A stretch of 64,000 nt of DNA from Methylomicrobium agile (GTDB lineage: Bacteria > Pseudomonadota > Gammaproteobacteria > Methylococcales > Methylomonadaceae), in the NCBI RefSeq assembly GCF_000733855.1, contig NZ_JPOJ01000001.1:682001-746000 (forward strand), read 5' to 3'. The notes under the pieces are model-generated. The model had not been told where the DNA came from and ran no database searches. It was given only the letters and a program-made list of their open reading frames with translations. Shown one piece after another: positions 1 through 9,521 of this stretch. Both the position numbers and the translations under genes were made by a program. The number at the start of each line of letters is the position of its first letter. Within the stretch, counting starts at the first letter, position 1.

Positions 1-163
1 TAGCCGCAGCCAGTGCGCTAGAAGCGTCAGAAGAAGCTTTTGCAACGTCTGTTTTCAAACCATCGATTTGGCCTTGCAGATTTTCGATGTCTCCGTTGGT
101 GGCGCAGCCTACAACCAAGCTGGCAGCCAATGCGATCATTGATAATTTAACAAGCTTTTTCAT
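1..163 (-). CDS. Lpp-like outer-membrane lipoprotein, N-terminal part (runs off the window)
   Basis: 54 codons are visible before the window edge. The product begins MKKLVKLSMIALAASLVVGC, a lipoprotein signal peptide whose lipobox (LVVGC) puts the lipidated cysteine at residue 20. It continues into an Ala/Ser/Asp-rich stretch with helical heptad character (ENLQGQIDGLKTDV), as in the Braun lipoprotein family, whose trimeric coiled coil ties the outer membrane to peptidoglycan. The start at 163 is preceded by AAAGGAAAAG. The C terminus, where a lysine attached to peptidoglycan would lie, is outside the window, so covalent anchoring cannot be judged. A promoter is visible at 217-245. Assignment as Lpp-like rests on lipobox, size class and composition. 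Confidence 0.75.
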   Translation of the reverse strand, partial: MKKLVKLSMIALAASLVVGCATNGDIENLQGQIDGLKTDVAKASSDASSALAAA

Positions 164-216
164 TTTCTTTTCCTTTTAAAAAAAGTTACGACTACAAAAA
201 CAAATTAACCGGGAAC

Positions 217-245
217 ATCGTATCATGAAATCAGTCTAATGTTAA
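217..245 (-). promoter_or_regulatory. Predicted sigma70 promoter of the Lpp-like gene
   Basis: Read on the minus strand there is TTAACA (5 of 6 to the -35 consensus), a 17-base spacer, and TACGAT (4 of 6 to the -10 consensus). It lies directly after the transpeptidase stop codon and would give a leader of about 45 bases before the ATG at 163. Predicted from sequence only. Confidence 0.5.
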
Positions 246-246
246 T

Positions 247-2495
<2,249 letters not shown>

Positions 2496-2504
2496 AGGCA
2501 GGCC

Positions 2505-2556
2505 AAAGCAGCAAGGTAAAGGGCAAAACCGAAAACCCCTTGCCTTGCTTTTGTTT
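2505..2556 (+). terminator. Possible rho-independent terminator of pgm
   Basis: Just after the pgm stop codon an imperfect stem (AAAGCA-CAAGG-AGGG against CCCCTTGCCTTGCTTT) is followed by a T-rich stretch (TTTTGTTTT). It sits between convergent genes. The stem has bulges, so this is moderate evidence. Confidence 0.4.
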
Positions 2557-3380
2557 TAGCCCTCGAAACTGTGCGCAATGCCGTGCATCGCGCAAATCAG
2601 CAGCACGCCTGCCGCGATCAGCGCGATCTGTTCCAACGAATCTTTGAGTTCGGTTTTCCTGTGCAGGGTCGGTATCAGATCCGCCACCGCGACATAGATG
2701 AAGCTCGACGCCGCCAACGCCAGGATATAAGGCAGGATATGATCCAGGTCTTCGAGGCTGAAATAAGCCAGCATCCCTCCCAACACCGTCGCCAGGCTGG
2801 ACAGGATGTTATAGGCCAGCGCTTTGCGCTTGGTATAACCGTTATGCAGTAAGATCGCGAAATCCCCGACTTCCTGCGGAATTTCGTGCGCCGCGACCGC
2901 CAGACTGGTCACCATGCCGAGTTTGGGATCGGTCAGAAAGGCCGCCGCGATCAGGATTCCGTCGACGAAGTTATGGATACTGTCGCCGACGATGATCAGT
3001 GCGCCGGCCGAATGCCGGTGCCCGTGGCTATGCAGGAGACTGCCGTGATCGTGATCTTGCGTTTCCTCGCCATGCGCCTCGCACGCATTGAAATGGCAAT
3101 GGCGCCAGATCAAGAGCTTTTCAAGCACGAAGAAGATCAGGATCCCGGCCAGAATCGTAGCGGACAATCCGCGGAACTGCTCCGGCGCGACCTCTTCGAA
3201 AGCATGCGGAATCAGGCCCCAGAAAGAGACGGCCAGCAACGCACCGATCGCGAAGCTGATGCCGTGCGGCAGCACATGGTTCCGCAGCCGGTCCGGCAGC
3301 AAGAGAAACAACGCGGCCGCCAGCACGCTCAATACACCGCCGAGGGCCGTAAAAACGATGATCAACAACAATAAATTCAC
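2556..3380 (-). CDS. ZIP family divalent metal transporter
   Basis: 274 residues with about eight hydrophobic segments. The two ZIP signatures are present: HNFVDG in the fourth transmembrane helix and HEIPQEVGD in the fifth, which supply the metal-binding site in the membrane. Between helices 3 and 4 is a cytoplasmic His/Asp/Glu-rich loop (CEAHGEETQDHDHG and SHGHRH), typical of zinc sensing or binding. ZIP proteins move Zn(II), Fe(II) or Mn(II) into the cytoplasm; the exact metal cannot be read from sequence. It follows pgeF by 4 bases, so it is probably the last gene of the rluD-pgeF-ZIP operon. An unrelated function for an operon partner is common in this position. Confidence 0.9.
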   Translation of the reverse strand: MNLLLLIIVFTALGGVLSVLAAALFLLLPDRLRNHVLPHGISFAIGALLAVSFWGLIPHAFEEVAPEQFRGLSATILAGILIFFVLEKLLIWRHCHFNACEAHGEETQDHDHGSLLHSHGHRHSAGALIIVGDSIHNFVDGILIAAAFLTDPKLGMVTSLAVAAHEIPQEVGDFAILLHNGYTKRKALAYNILSSLATVLGGMLAYFSLEDLDHILPYILALAASSFIYVAVADLIPTLHRKTELKDSLEQIALIAAGVLLICAMHGIAHSFEG

Positions 3381-3384
3381 GCGT

Positions 3385-4122
3385 TCAATCTCTCCAGATC
3401 AATGTCGCCATGCGTCCGGTGACCGCATCCCGGCGGTAGGAAAAAAAACGGTCCGGTTCGGCGACCGTGCAAAACCGGCCGCCATAAATGCTTGTTACCC
3501 CGAGGGCATTCAGCTCGATGCGGGCGAGCCGATAAATATCGGCCAGCCATTTGCCTTCCGGTCGATGCGGCTTGAACGCTTCGGCAAAAGCCGGCGATTT
3601 TTGCACGAACACCGCGCGCACCTCTTCGCCCACTTCGAAACGTTCGGGACCGATCGCCGGCCCCAGCCAGATCAGTAGGTCTTTCCGGCCCAGCGCCGCC
3701 ACCGCATTGCCGATAATGCCGTCGGCCAGCCCGCGCCAGCCCGCATGCACCGCGGCGACACGCTCGCCGTCAGCCGAACAGAGCAACAGCGGCAGGCAAT
3801 CGGCGGTCATCACCGCGCACACCACGCCAGGCTCGTCGGTATATCCGGCATCGGCCTGCGGCACGCCTGCCACGGCCCCTGCCCTCACAATCTTATTGCC
3901 GTGGACCTGCTCCAGCCAGACCGGCTCGGACGGCAGCGCCAGCCTTTCGCGGATCAGCCGGCGATTCTGCAGGACCGCCTCCCGGTCGTCGCCGACATGC
4001 AGCGCGGGATTCAGGCTCGCATAAGGCCCGATGCTGAGTCCGCCGGTCCTGAGCGTCGTCGCGGCATGCACGCCGGCAGGCGCAGGCCATTCGGGAAACA
4101 AAAAATGTTCAGCGACGTTCAT
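3385..4122 (-). CDS. pgeF: Multicopper polyphenol oxidase / laccase-domain protein, peptidoglycan editing factor
   Basis: 245 residues of the YfiH/PgeF family. Metal-binding signatures are visible: a His in WLEQVHGNKIV, the Cys of TADCLPLLL, and the His of AAVHAGWRGL, which together form the single zinc site. In E. coli PgeF prevents L-Ser from replacing L-Ala in peptidoglycan precursors, and related proteins show adenosine deaminase and nucleoside phosphorylase activity; the old laccase label is doubtful. The ATG at 4122 is chosen because the product then begins MNVAEHFLFPEW as in the family; longer frames run only through rluD. It overlaps the rluD end by 14 bases, the same order (rluD then yfiH) as in E. 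coli. Confidence 0.9.
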   Translation of the reverse strand: MNVAEHFLFPEWPAPAGVHAATTLRTGGLSIGPYASLNPALHVGDDREAVLQNRRLIRERLALPSEPVWLEQVHGNKIVRAGAVAGVPQADAGYTDEPGVVCAVMTADCLPLLLCSADGERVAAVHAGWRGLADGIIGNAVAALGRKDLLIWLGPAIGPERFEVGEEVRAVFVQKSPAFAEAFKPHRPEGKWLADIYRLARIELNALGVTSIYGGRFCTVAEPDRFFSYRRDAVTGRMATLIWRD

Positions 4123-5053
4123 TCGCTTCCAGCGCCTCCAGCAAATGCGCCATGTCTTCCGGCAACGGATGCTCCCACTCCAGGTATTCATCGGTCACCG
4201 GATGCAACAAACCCAGTTTGGCCGCATGCAGCGCCTGGCGCTTGAAATTGCGCAGTTCCGCTTCGAGCCGTTCTCCACAGTCCGGCGGCATCTGAAAACG
4301 GCCGCCGTAAACCGGATCGCCGAGCAAAGGGTATCGAATATGCGCCATGTGCACCCGGATCTGGTGGGTCCGCCCGGTTTCGAGCATCACCTGAATAAAG
4401 GTATGATGCGCAAACCGATTCAGCACCCGATAATGCGTCACCGCATGTTTGCCGGCTTCCCTGACCGCGTAGCGCTTGCGGTCGGTCGGATGGCGGCCGA
4501 TCGGCTCGTCGACCGTGCCGCCGGCGGTCATCCGGCCGCGCGTGATGGCGAGATACTCGCGGGTAATTTCGCGCTCCTGCAACTGCTGGGTCAGGCTATT
4601 ATGCGCCTGCAGCGTTTTCGCGATCATCAACAGGCCGCTGGTTTCCTTGTCGATCCGGTGCACGATGCCCGCGCGCGGCAGCGTTTCGAGATGCGGATCG
4701 TGATGCAGCAGCGCATTCAGCAGGGTGCCGTCCCAGTTGCCGGCCGCCGGATGCACCACCAAGCCGGCCGGCTTGTTCACCACCAGCAAGCTCTCGTCCT
4801 CGTAAACGATGTCGAGCGGAATGTCCTGCGGCTCGGAATCGACCACGACCTCTTCTTCCGCCTCCAGCACGATCTCTTCGCCGCCTTCCAGCTTGTCTTT
4901 CGCTTTCAGCGCCCGACCGTTCACCGTCACCCTGCCTGATTTGACCCAAGCTTGCAGACGGGTTCTCGAATAGTCGGCGAACAATTCGGCCAATGCCTGA
5001 TCCAGACGCATTCCCGCCAACTCATAGGGCACTACGGCCGTCAATCTTTCCAT
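4109..5053 (-). CDS. rluD: 23S rRNA pseudouridine(1911/1915/1917) synthase
   Basis: 314 residues. An N-terminal S4 RNA-binding domain (about 15-75, RLDQALAELF...GRVTVNG) precedes the RluA-type synthase domain. The catalytic motif HRIDKETSGLL holds the nucleophilic aspartate, and the family motifs NKPAGLVVHP and GRTHQIRVH are present. RluD modifies helix 69 of 23S rRNA and is important for late 50S assembly. The ATG at 5053 (product MERLTAVVPYEL) is preferred over an upstream in-frame start at 5134, which would read through the palindrome. It is the first gene of an operon with pgeF and diverges from bamD, as in E. coli and many gammaproteobacteria. Confidence 0.95.
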   Translation of the reverse strand: MERLTAVVPYELAGMRLDQALAELFADYSRTRLQAWVKSGRVTVNGRALKAKDKLEGGEEIVLEAEEEVVVDSEPQDIPLDIVYEDESLLVVNKPAGLVVHPAAGNWDGTLLNALLHHDPHLETLPRAGIVHRIDKETSGLLMIAKTLQAHNSLTQQLQEREITREYLAITRGRMTAGGTVDEPIGRHPTDRKRYAVREAGKHAVTHYRVLNRFAHHTFIQVMLETGRTHQIRVHMAHIRYPLLGDPVYGGRFQMPPDCGERLEAELRNFKRQALHAAKLGLLHPVTDEYLEWEHPLPEDMAHLLEALEANERR

Positions 5054-5097
5054 CGCAAATTCTTCTGATTCGTTCTGCGTTACGTTATACTCGTTCA

Positions 5098-5140
5098 GTT
5101 TTCGTGCCGGATCGGCTAACTGCCGATCCGGCACGAAAAC
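5098..5140. repeat. Perfect 43-base palindrome between rluD and bamD
   Basis: Two 19-base arms (5098-5116 and 5122-5140) are exact reverse complements around a 5-base centre TAACT. The arm begins GTTTTCGTGCCGG. There is no T-run on either side, and it lies between the starts of two divergent genes, so it is not an ordinary terminator. The -35 regions of both divergent promoters would fall in or beside it. It could be an operator, a cruciform, or a mobile palindromic repeat. Confidence 0.9.
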
Positions 5141-5169
5141 CGATCATATTACTACGTGTCGATAGCACT

Positions 5170-6012
5170 ATGCGATTAATTTTGTTAAAAAGTTTATTTA
5201 TTGGCTGGCTTGCGTTCTCGCTGACCGGCTGCGAATCGCTAAAGAATTTCTCGTTCAGCAAGGATGCCGAAACGGAAGACGAATACAAAGACTGGAATGT
5301 CGAAAAATTCCGCCAGGAAGCGCAAACCGCCGTCGACGCCGGCAATTACGAAAAAGCGGTCAAAATCTACGAGGCGCTGGAAGCGCGCTACCCGTTCGGC
5401 GAAACCTCCGCGCAAACCCAGCTCGACGTTGCCTATGCCTATTACAAAAGCGGCGATTCCGACGCGGCACTCGCGGCGGCCGACCGCTTCATCAAGATCA
5501 ATCCGCGCAATCCGAGCGTCGATTATGCCTATTACCTGAAAGGGCTCGTCAACTACAACCGCGGCTTCGGCTTCGTCGACCGCTTCCTGCCGACCGACTC
5601 CTCGCAGCGCGACATCAGCACCACCAAAGAAGCTTACGAAAATTTCTCGGAGCTGATCAATCGCTTCCCGAACAGCAAATATATTGCGGACGCCAAGCAG
5701 CGGATGACCGCGCTAAGAAACAACATGGCGATGCACGAAGTGCATATCGCCCGTTTTTATATCAAACGCCAGGCTTATGTCGCCGCCGTCAACCGGGCAG
5801 CTGAGGTGATCGAAAAATACCAGCGGACTCCGGCGGTGCCGTATGCGCTGGAAGCCCTGAAGGAGGCTTATACCAAACTGGACATGCCGGATCAGGCCGC
5901 CAATGTCGAGCGAATCTACCAGCTGAATTATCCCGACGGCCCTCCGGTCCCAGAACACAGCGAAGCGACTTTCTCGCACAGGGTGTGGGATTTTATCGGG
6001 TTGGAGAAATAG
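5170..6012 (+). CDS. bamD: Outer membrane protein assembly factor BamD (lipoprotein)
   Basis: 280 residues with a lipoprotein signal ending in SLTGC (Cys 21). TPR repeats follow (for example NYEKAVKIYEALEARYPFG, then YAYYKSGDSDAALAAADRFIKINP). BamD is an essential part of the BAM complex that inserts beta-barrel proteins into the outer membrane, and it also contacts BamA and substrates. Conserved features such as YAYYLKGL and FGFVDRF are present. The ATG at 5170 gives the lipobox at the right distance; earlier in-frame starts would place about 59 unrelated residues before it. It diverges from rluD, the same context as E. coli yfiO. Confidence 0.95.
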   Translation: MRLILLKSLFIGWLAFSLTGCESLKNFSFSKDAETEDEYKDWNVEKFRQEAQTAVDAGNYEKAVKIYEALEARYPFGETSAQTQLDVAYAYYKSGDSDAALAAADRFIKINPRNPSVDYAYYLKGLVNYNRGFGFVDRFLPTDSSQRDISTTKEAYENFSELINRFPNSKYIADAKQRMTALRNNMAMHEVHIARFYIKRQAYVAAVNRAAEVIEKYQRTPAVPYALEALKEAYTKLDMPDQAANVERIYQLNYPDGPPVPEHSEATFSHRVWDFIGLEK

Positions 6013-6086
6013 GGGTTTTGGTTGGCGGCATAGGGGAGAAACGTAAACTACTTCTCCGAAATAAACTACACCTTGACTCCAAACGT

Positions 6087-6118
6087 CCGGCAACGATGAA
6101 GCTGTTGCCCGGCCTACC
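6087..6118. repeat. Intergenic hairpin repeat, copy A
   Basis: The segment CCGGCAACGATGAAGC with GTTGCCCGGCCTACC closely matches 15689-15721, with the same order of stem (GGCAAC/GTTGCC), loop (GATRAAGC) and tail (CCTAYC). Both copies sit at the 3' ends of genes; here it lies between the convergent bamD and PP2C genes. This suggests a dispersed palindromic element. Confidence 0.7.
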
Positions 6119-6154
6119 GAACTGAAGATTTTCGCAACCGCCGGCAAAAGCTGT

Positions 6155-6871
6155 TCAATGCAAACCCAGCAACAATACCGTCACGTTATCGTTGCCGCCA
6201 GCGGCCAACGACGCTTCGACCAATCGGTCGGCCCGCGTTTGTAGGCCGCCGGCTTCCCCGAGAAGCGCGGCGATCTCCGCATCGGCAAGTTCACCGGTTA
6301 GTCCGTCCGAACACAGCAACAGTATATCGCCGTCATTTAACATGCCGGCCGCGAAATCGGGCCGAATGTCTTGTCCGTCGGCACCGCGCGTGCCGAGAGC
6401 CTGGCAGATCACGTTGTGATAGGGATGGCCGGCAATTTGGCTACGGTCGATCAAGCCGGCTTCCAGGAGGAGTTGTACATAGGAATGGTCCTTCGTCAAT
6501 TGAGCAAGCGCTCCGTTCCATAAATAAACGCGACTGTCGCCAACCCAGGCGATTTGGTAAGCCATGTCTTCGATTTTTACTGCCGCCAGCGTCGAGCCCA
6601 TCCCTTCACTGCCGACGCCGTCTTGTATCGCATGCATGATTGCCCGATGCGCCGCATCGACCGCTTGCGACAATGTGCCGCCGACTTTGACTGCACGAGC
6701 GATTTCCTGAATCGCGATCGCGCTGGCGACTTCGCCGGCCTCGTGGCCGCCCAGGCCATCGGCCACCGCCCATAAACCCCATGCCGGCCAGGCAAGATAG
6801 CTGTCTTCGTTCAGTTCGCGGACCCGTCCCGGGTGACTTGCTGCGCCGTATACGATTTTGCCTCGTGACAT
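6155..6871 (-). CDS. PP2C-family serine/threonine protein phosphatase
   Basis: 238 residues, a stand-alone PPM/PP2C catalytic domain without signal or membrane segment, hence cytoplasmic. Metal-coordinating motifs are all present: NEDSY, VADGLGGHEAGE, GDSRVYLW, LLCSDGLT and the final GGNDNVTVLLL. Such enzymes remove phosphate from Ser/Thr of kinase substrates and usually from the partner kinase itself. It is the last gene of the six-gene operon containing a Ser/Thr kinase and an FHA transporter, so it is the likely off-switch for that kinase. The ATG at 6871 leaves one base after the M48 stop; an earlier start at 6904 would overlap that gene. Confidence 0.93.
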   Translation of the reverse strand: MSRGKIVYGAASHPGRVRELNEDSYLAWPAWGLWAVADGLGGHEAGEVASAIAIQEIARAVKVGGTLSQAVDAAHRAIMHAIQDGVGSEGMGSTLAAVKIEDMAYQIAWVGDSRVYLWNGALAQLTKDHSYVQLLLEAGLIDRSQIAGHPYHNVICQALGTRGADGQDIRPDFAAGMLNDGDILLLCSDGLTGELADAEIAALLGEAGGLQTRADRLVEASLAAGGNDNVTVLLLGLH

Positions 6872-6872
6872 G

Positions 6873-7610
6873 CTATTCGGTTTCCAGGCTGCGTTTGACC
6901 GCAAAAAATTCGTTCGAGCTTACTGCTTTGGCCGGCGGAAAGCGAAGCACCGCCCGTTCGAGAAAGCGGACTCGCTCCGCATTCAAATAATGCAAAGGGC
7001 CGTTTGCCGGCAATCGCAGCGCCATGTCCAGCAAAGCGCGGGGATTGAAACCGGCCGACCAGAGCAACGACAAGGCGATGTCATCGGCCTCGCGTTCTTT
7101 GGACGGGTCAATCACCTGCGTCAATGAACCGACACCAATGCGGTTGGGTTCGGGTTCCGGGCGCGAAAACAGATCGAACAGACCGCCGGAACCGGTCGTC
7201 GTTTTGGGCGCGCAAAAATGGCCGGCCAATTCGTGGCCGAGTTCATGCGCCAATATCGCGGCCAGTTCCGATTCATTCAGAACGAAGCGAAGCGCGCCGT
7301 CAGTCACGAACGCGTAGCCGTTGCCGATCGAGAACGCATTCGGCGCCAGATTTCTGACCAGAGCAACCTTCCAGTGCATCAGCTCGGGACGTCCGCTGTC
7401 AGCAGCGAGCCTCGAAGCGAGGTTTTGCACATAGCGAGACGGATGATCGCTACTCGCGCGCAACGGCCACTCGTTGTAGATGCGCTGTAACGAGGCGTCG
7501 ATTGCGGCCTGCTGCTCTGGGCAAGGAACGGCCGCCGCGGCGGAAGCGAAGACCGCTGCAGCGGCGGACAGCAGCAATCGAAGCGGAGCGCCGGTTCTGC
7601 GCACGGGCAT
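6873..7610 (-). CDS. M48 family zinc metalloprotease, exported
   Basis: 245 residues. The N terminus (PVRRTGAPLRLLLSAAAAVFASAAAA) is a signal peptide. The catalytic zinc motif HELGHELAGH lies at about 122-131, and the downstream glutamate ligand in KEREADDIAL at about 171-180. This arrangement is that of the short, soluble periplasmic M48 peptidases of the BepA/LoiP/YcaL group, which degrade misfolded envelope proteins. Unlike BepA it has no TPR tail. The ATG at 7610 starts the signal peptide and leaves 4 bases after the preceding lipoprotein gene. In this operon it may process or quality-control the VWA protein, the lipoprotein or exported cargo; that is inference. Confidence 0.9.
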   Translation of the reverse strand: MPVRRTGAPLRLLLSAAAAVFASAAAAVPCPEQQAAIDASLQRIYNEWPLRASSDHPSRYVQNLASRLAADSGRPELMHWKVALVRNLAPNAFSIGNGYAFVTDGALRFVLNESELAAILAHELGHELAGHFCAPKTTTGSGGLFDLFSRPEPEPNRIGVGSLTQVIDPSKEREADDIALSLLWSAGFNPRALLDMALRLPANGPLHYLNAERVRFLERAVLRFPPAKAVSSNEFFAVKRSLETE

Positions 7611-7614
7611 CGCT

Positions 7615-8223
7615 TCAAGAACCGACGACAAATACGGTCGGACGGATATCATAACTGGTGCCGGCCTGCACTTTTTGCTCGACCACGTAAGTACCGGACG
7701 GCATCTTGGCGGGTATCTTGAAATCGACCTCGGAACTGCCGCCACCCAGAGGTCTGGAAACCGGCCGTTCGCTCAACGTCTTCAGGGTTTTACCATCATG
7801 TTTGAGTACCATCGATTCGGTCACGTTGACGCTCGGTGTGCCTTGCGGCGCCATTACCGAATAATCCATGCCGATTTTGACCGTGTCGCCGACATGCACC
7901 GTTTCCGGATAAGCGGTAGCTGTCCGAATCTTGACTTCGGTGCTGTTGACCGGTGCGGTGTAACCGTAAAGCCGTTGATCCTGCTCCACGGTCCGGGTTT
8001 GACTCGAATGGTAGTTGTACAGCGCCAGCCCGGCTAAGGCCATGCAGCCGGCGCCGGCTCCGGCGCCGGCCCCGGCGTTGTTGGTCAGGACCCCGGTCAA
8101 GGCGCCAACCGCACCGCAACCTAAAGCCGCAAGGCCGGCGGATTGCTCCATTGTCGCGCAGCCAGCCAGCAGGACGACCGAAGGGGCGAAAATGCCGATT
8201 TTGAGGTTAAGCGTCTTTTTCAT
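7615..8223 (-). CDS. Glycine-zipper lipoprotein of unknown function
   Basis: 202 residues. The lipoprotein signal ends in VVLLAGC (Cys 22). A glycine-zipper segment follows (about 30-70; GALTGVLTNN then GAGAGAGAG), able to associate with membranes. The C-terminal 100 residues are beta-rich, with a pattern (VHVGDTVKIGMDYSVMAP...GTYVVEQKVQAG) like an Ig-like or extracellular interaction fold. No named family recognised. It abuts the VWA gene (stop and start adjacent) inside the kinase/FHA-transporter operon, so an outer-membrane or periplasmic partner of that system is likely. The glycine run also makes a GC-rich tandem pattern in the DNA near 8035-8085. Confidence 0.8.
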   Translation of the reverse strand: MKKTLNLKIGIFAPSVVLLAGCATMEQSAGLAALGCGAVGALTGVLTNNAGAGAGAGAGCMALAGLALYNYHSSQTRTVEQDQRLYGYTAPVNSTEVKIRTATAYPETVHVGDTVKIGMDYSVMAPQGTPSVNVTESMVLKHDGKTLKTLSERPVSRPLGGGSSEVDFKIPAKMPSGTYVVEQKVQAGTSYDIRPTVFVVGS

Positions 8224-9450
8224 TTATAGCTCCTTCGCATTTTGTGCTTGAGTGCCCTGAGGCGCCGGCGCAGCGGGAATTTGCGCTGGCGGAGCAGCCA
8301 GAGCTTCCGCCGGTTTTTCCATGTACGGGGCCATGCCTTCAGGCAACGCCGGGAAATAGCCGTCCAGCACCTGTATTTGCTGCAACACTGCAGGTACCGG
8401 GGGCGGCTGTATCGCCTCCATCTTGGCGCTTTCGTAATAGAATTTTCCGCTGCCGGTAGGGTATTCGACGCCGACCTTGATCGCGTGCTCCTCGCCGTCG
8501 ACCTCGACCACGGAACGGAAGGTCAACACGTAATCGCTTTGCAGGATATTTTGGATCCGCTCAACGGTTTTTTGCATTTCATCGATTGCCTCGCCAATCA
8601 AATAGTAAATGCCGAATGAATTCTTCGACAGCGATTCGAGGTTTTTAAAATGCTCGCGGCTTTTTTTCGAATAGGCGAGTGAATAAATCGGTACCGGAAT
8701 GCCGAGCGCGGTGATGCGGCCGTTCAGTTCCTCGCGCGAAATGGCGCTGCCTTCATCGTAGCCGTCCGAGAACACCACGATCGAGCAGGAAATGATGTAA
8801 TTTTCTATGCCGGGCGTCACCGATCCTTGCGCGGACATCCCGCACATTTGCATCGCGGCCCCGATCGTATCGTAGATTCGGCTGCGATTGCCGTCCGGCA
8901 CTACCTCGAAAAGACGCCGGCCAAGCGCGCCGGGGTCTCTTTCGAAATCGGAAACGATGTCATAGCCGGTTTTCGTGTCCCGAATCGATAAGATCGCGAC
9001 TTCGTCCTGTGGACGCTTGCTGTCGATATAGCGGGTCGCGGCTTTTTGCGCGGCCAAGAATGGCGCGCCAGTCATCGACTTGCTCGCATCGAGGATCAAG
9101 ACCGAGCGCGTTGCCTCCTGGCGTTGGCGGATCGAACCGATGTTATATTGACGCTTCATCGGATCGTAGGCCCTGCCTTTAACCATCAGACCGATGTTCA
9201 TCGCGTTCAAATTGACCAAGGGGTTCTGTTCTTGATCGAAGGTGCGGAAATACACCTGGACATAGGGATACAAGCCCGAGTTGACCCGGTAAATCTTCAG
9301 GCCATAGCCGCCGGGATCCGAAAAACCCAGCGCGGACGCCGGCATCGATGCCAAGCTCGCCAACAGGGTGGCGAAACCCGTGAGCAGCAGCCTGCCTCGG
9401 GCAGTTTTGAACGATGAAATTAACGTCTTTTTTCGTAGCGCTTGTATCAT
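8224..9450 (-). CDS. Von Willebrand factor A domain protein, exported
   Basis: 408 residues. The N terminus has a signal sequence (KTARGRLLLTGFATLLASLASMPASA). The VWA domain starts near residue 115 with LILDASKSMTG, a complete DxSxS metal-ion-dependent adhesion site (about 121-125), and runs to about 300. A beta-rich region (DYVLTFRSVVEVDGEEHAIKV) and a Pro/Ala-rich tail follow. VWA domains bind protein partners through the metal site. The ATG at 9450 has a strong GAGGGG upstream and starts the signal; an alternative ATG at 9525 overlaps the kinase stop as ATGA and would add 25 non-signal residues. Likely the periplasmic arm of the phosphorylation operon. Confidence 0.85.
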   Translation of the reverse strand: MIQALRKKTLISSFKTARGRLLLTGFATLLASLASMPASALGFSDPGGYGLKIYRVNSGLYPYVQVYFRTFDQEQNPLVNLNAMNIGLMVKGRAYDPMKRQYNIGSIRQRQEATRSVLILDASKSMTGAPFLAAQKAATRYIDSKRPQDEVAILSIRDTKTGYDIVSDFERDPGALGRRLFEVVPDGNRSRIYDTIGAAMQMCGMSAQGSVTPGIENYIISCSIVVFSDGYDEGSAISREELNGRITALGIPVPIYSLAYSKKSREHFKNLESLSKNSFGIYYLIGEAIDEMQKTVERIQNILQSDYVLTFRSVVEVDGEEHAIKVGVEYPTGSGKFYYESAKMEAIQPPPVPAVLQQIQVLDGYFPALPEGMAPYMEKPAEALAAPPAQIPAAPAPQGTQAQNAKEL

Positions 9451-9521
9451 GGCTATCCCCTCGTCATCGGTTGTCGTTGTTAAAAATTGCGGGTTGGTCT
9501 TTTCACTATAGACTGTTTTGA

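Noticed and set aside
8035-8085. GC-rich tandem pattern resembling a short repeat array
   Set aside because: It encodes the Gly-Ala zipper of the lipoprotein in frame, so the repetition follows from the amino acids.
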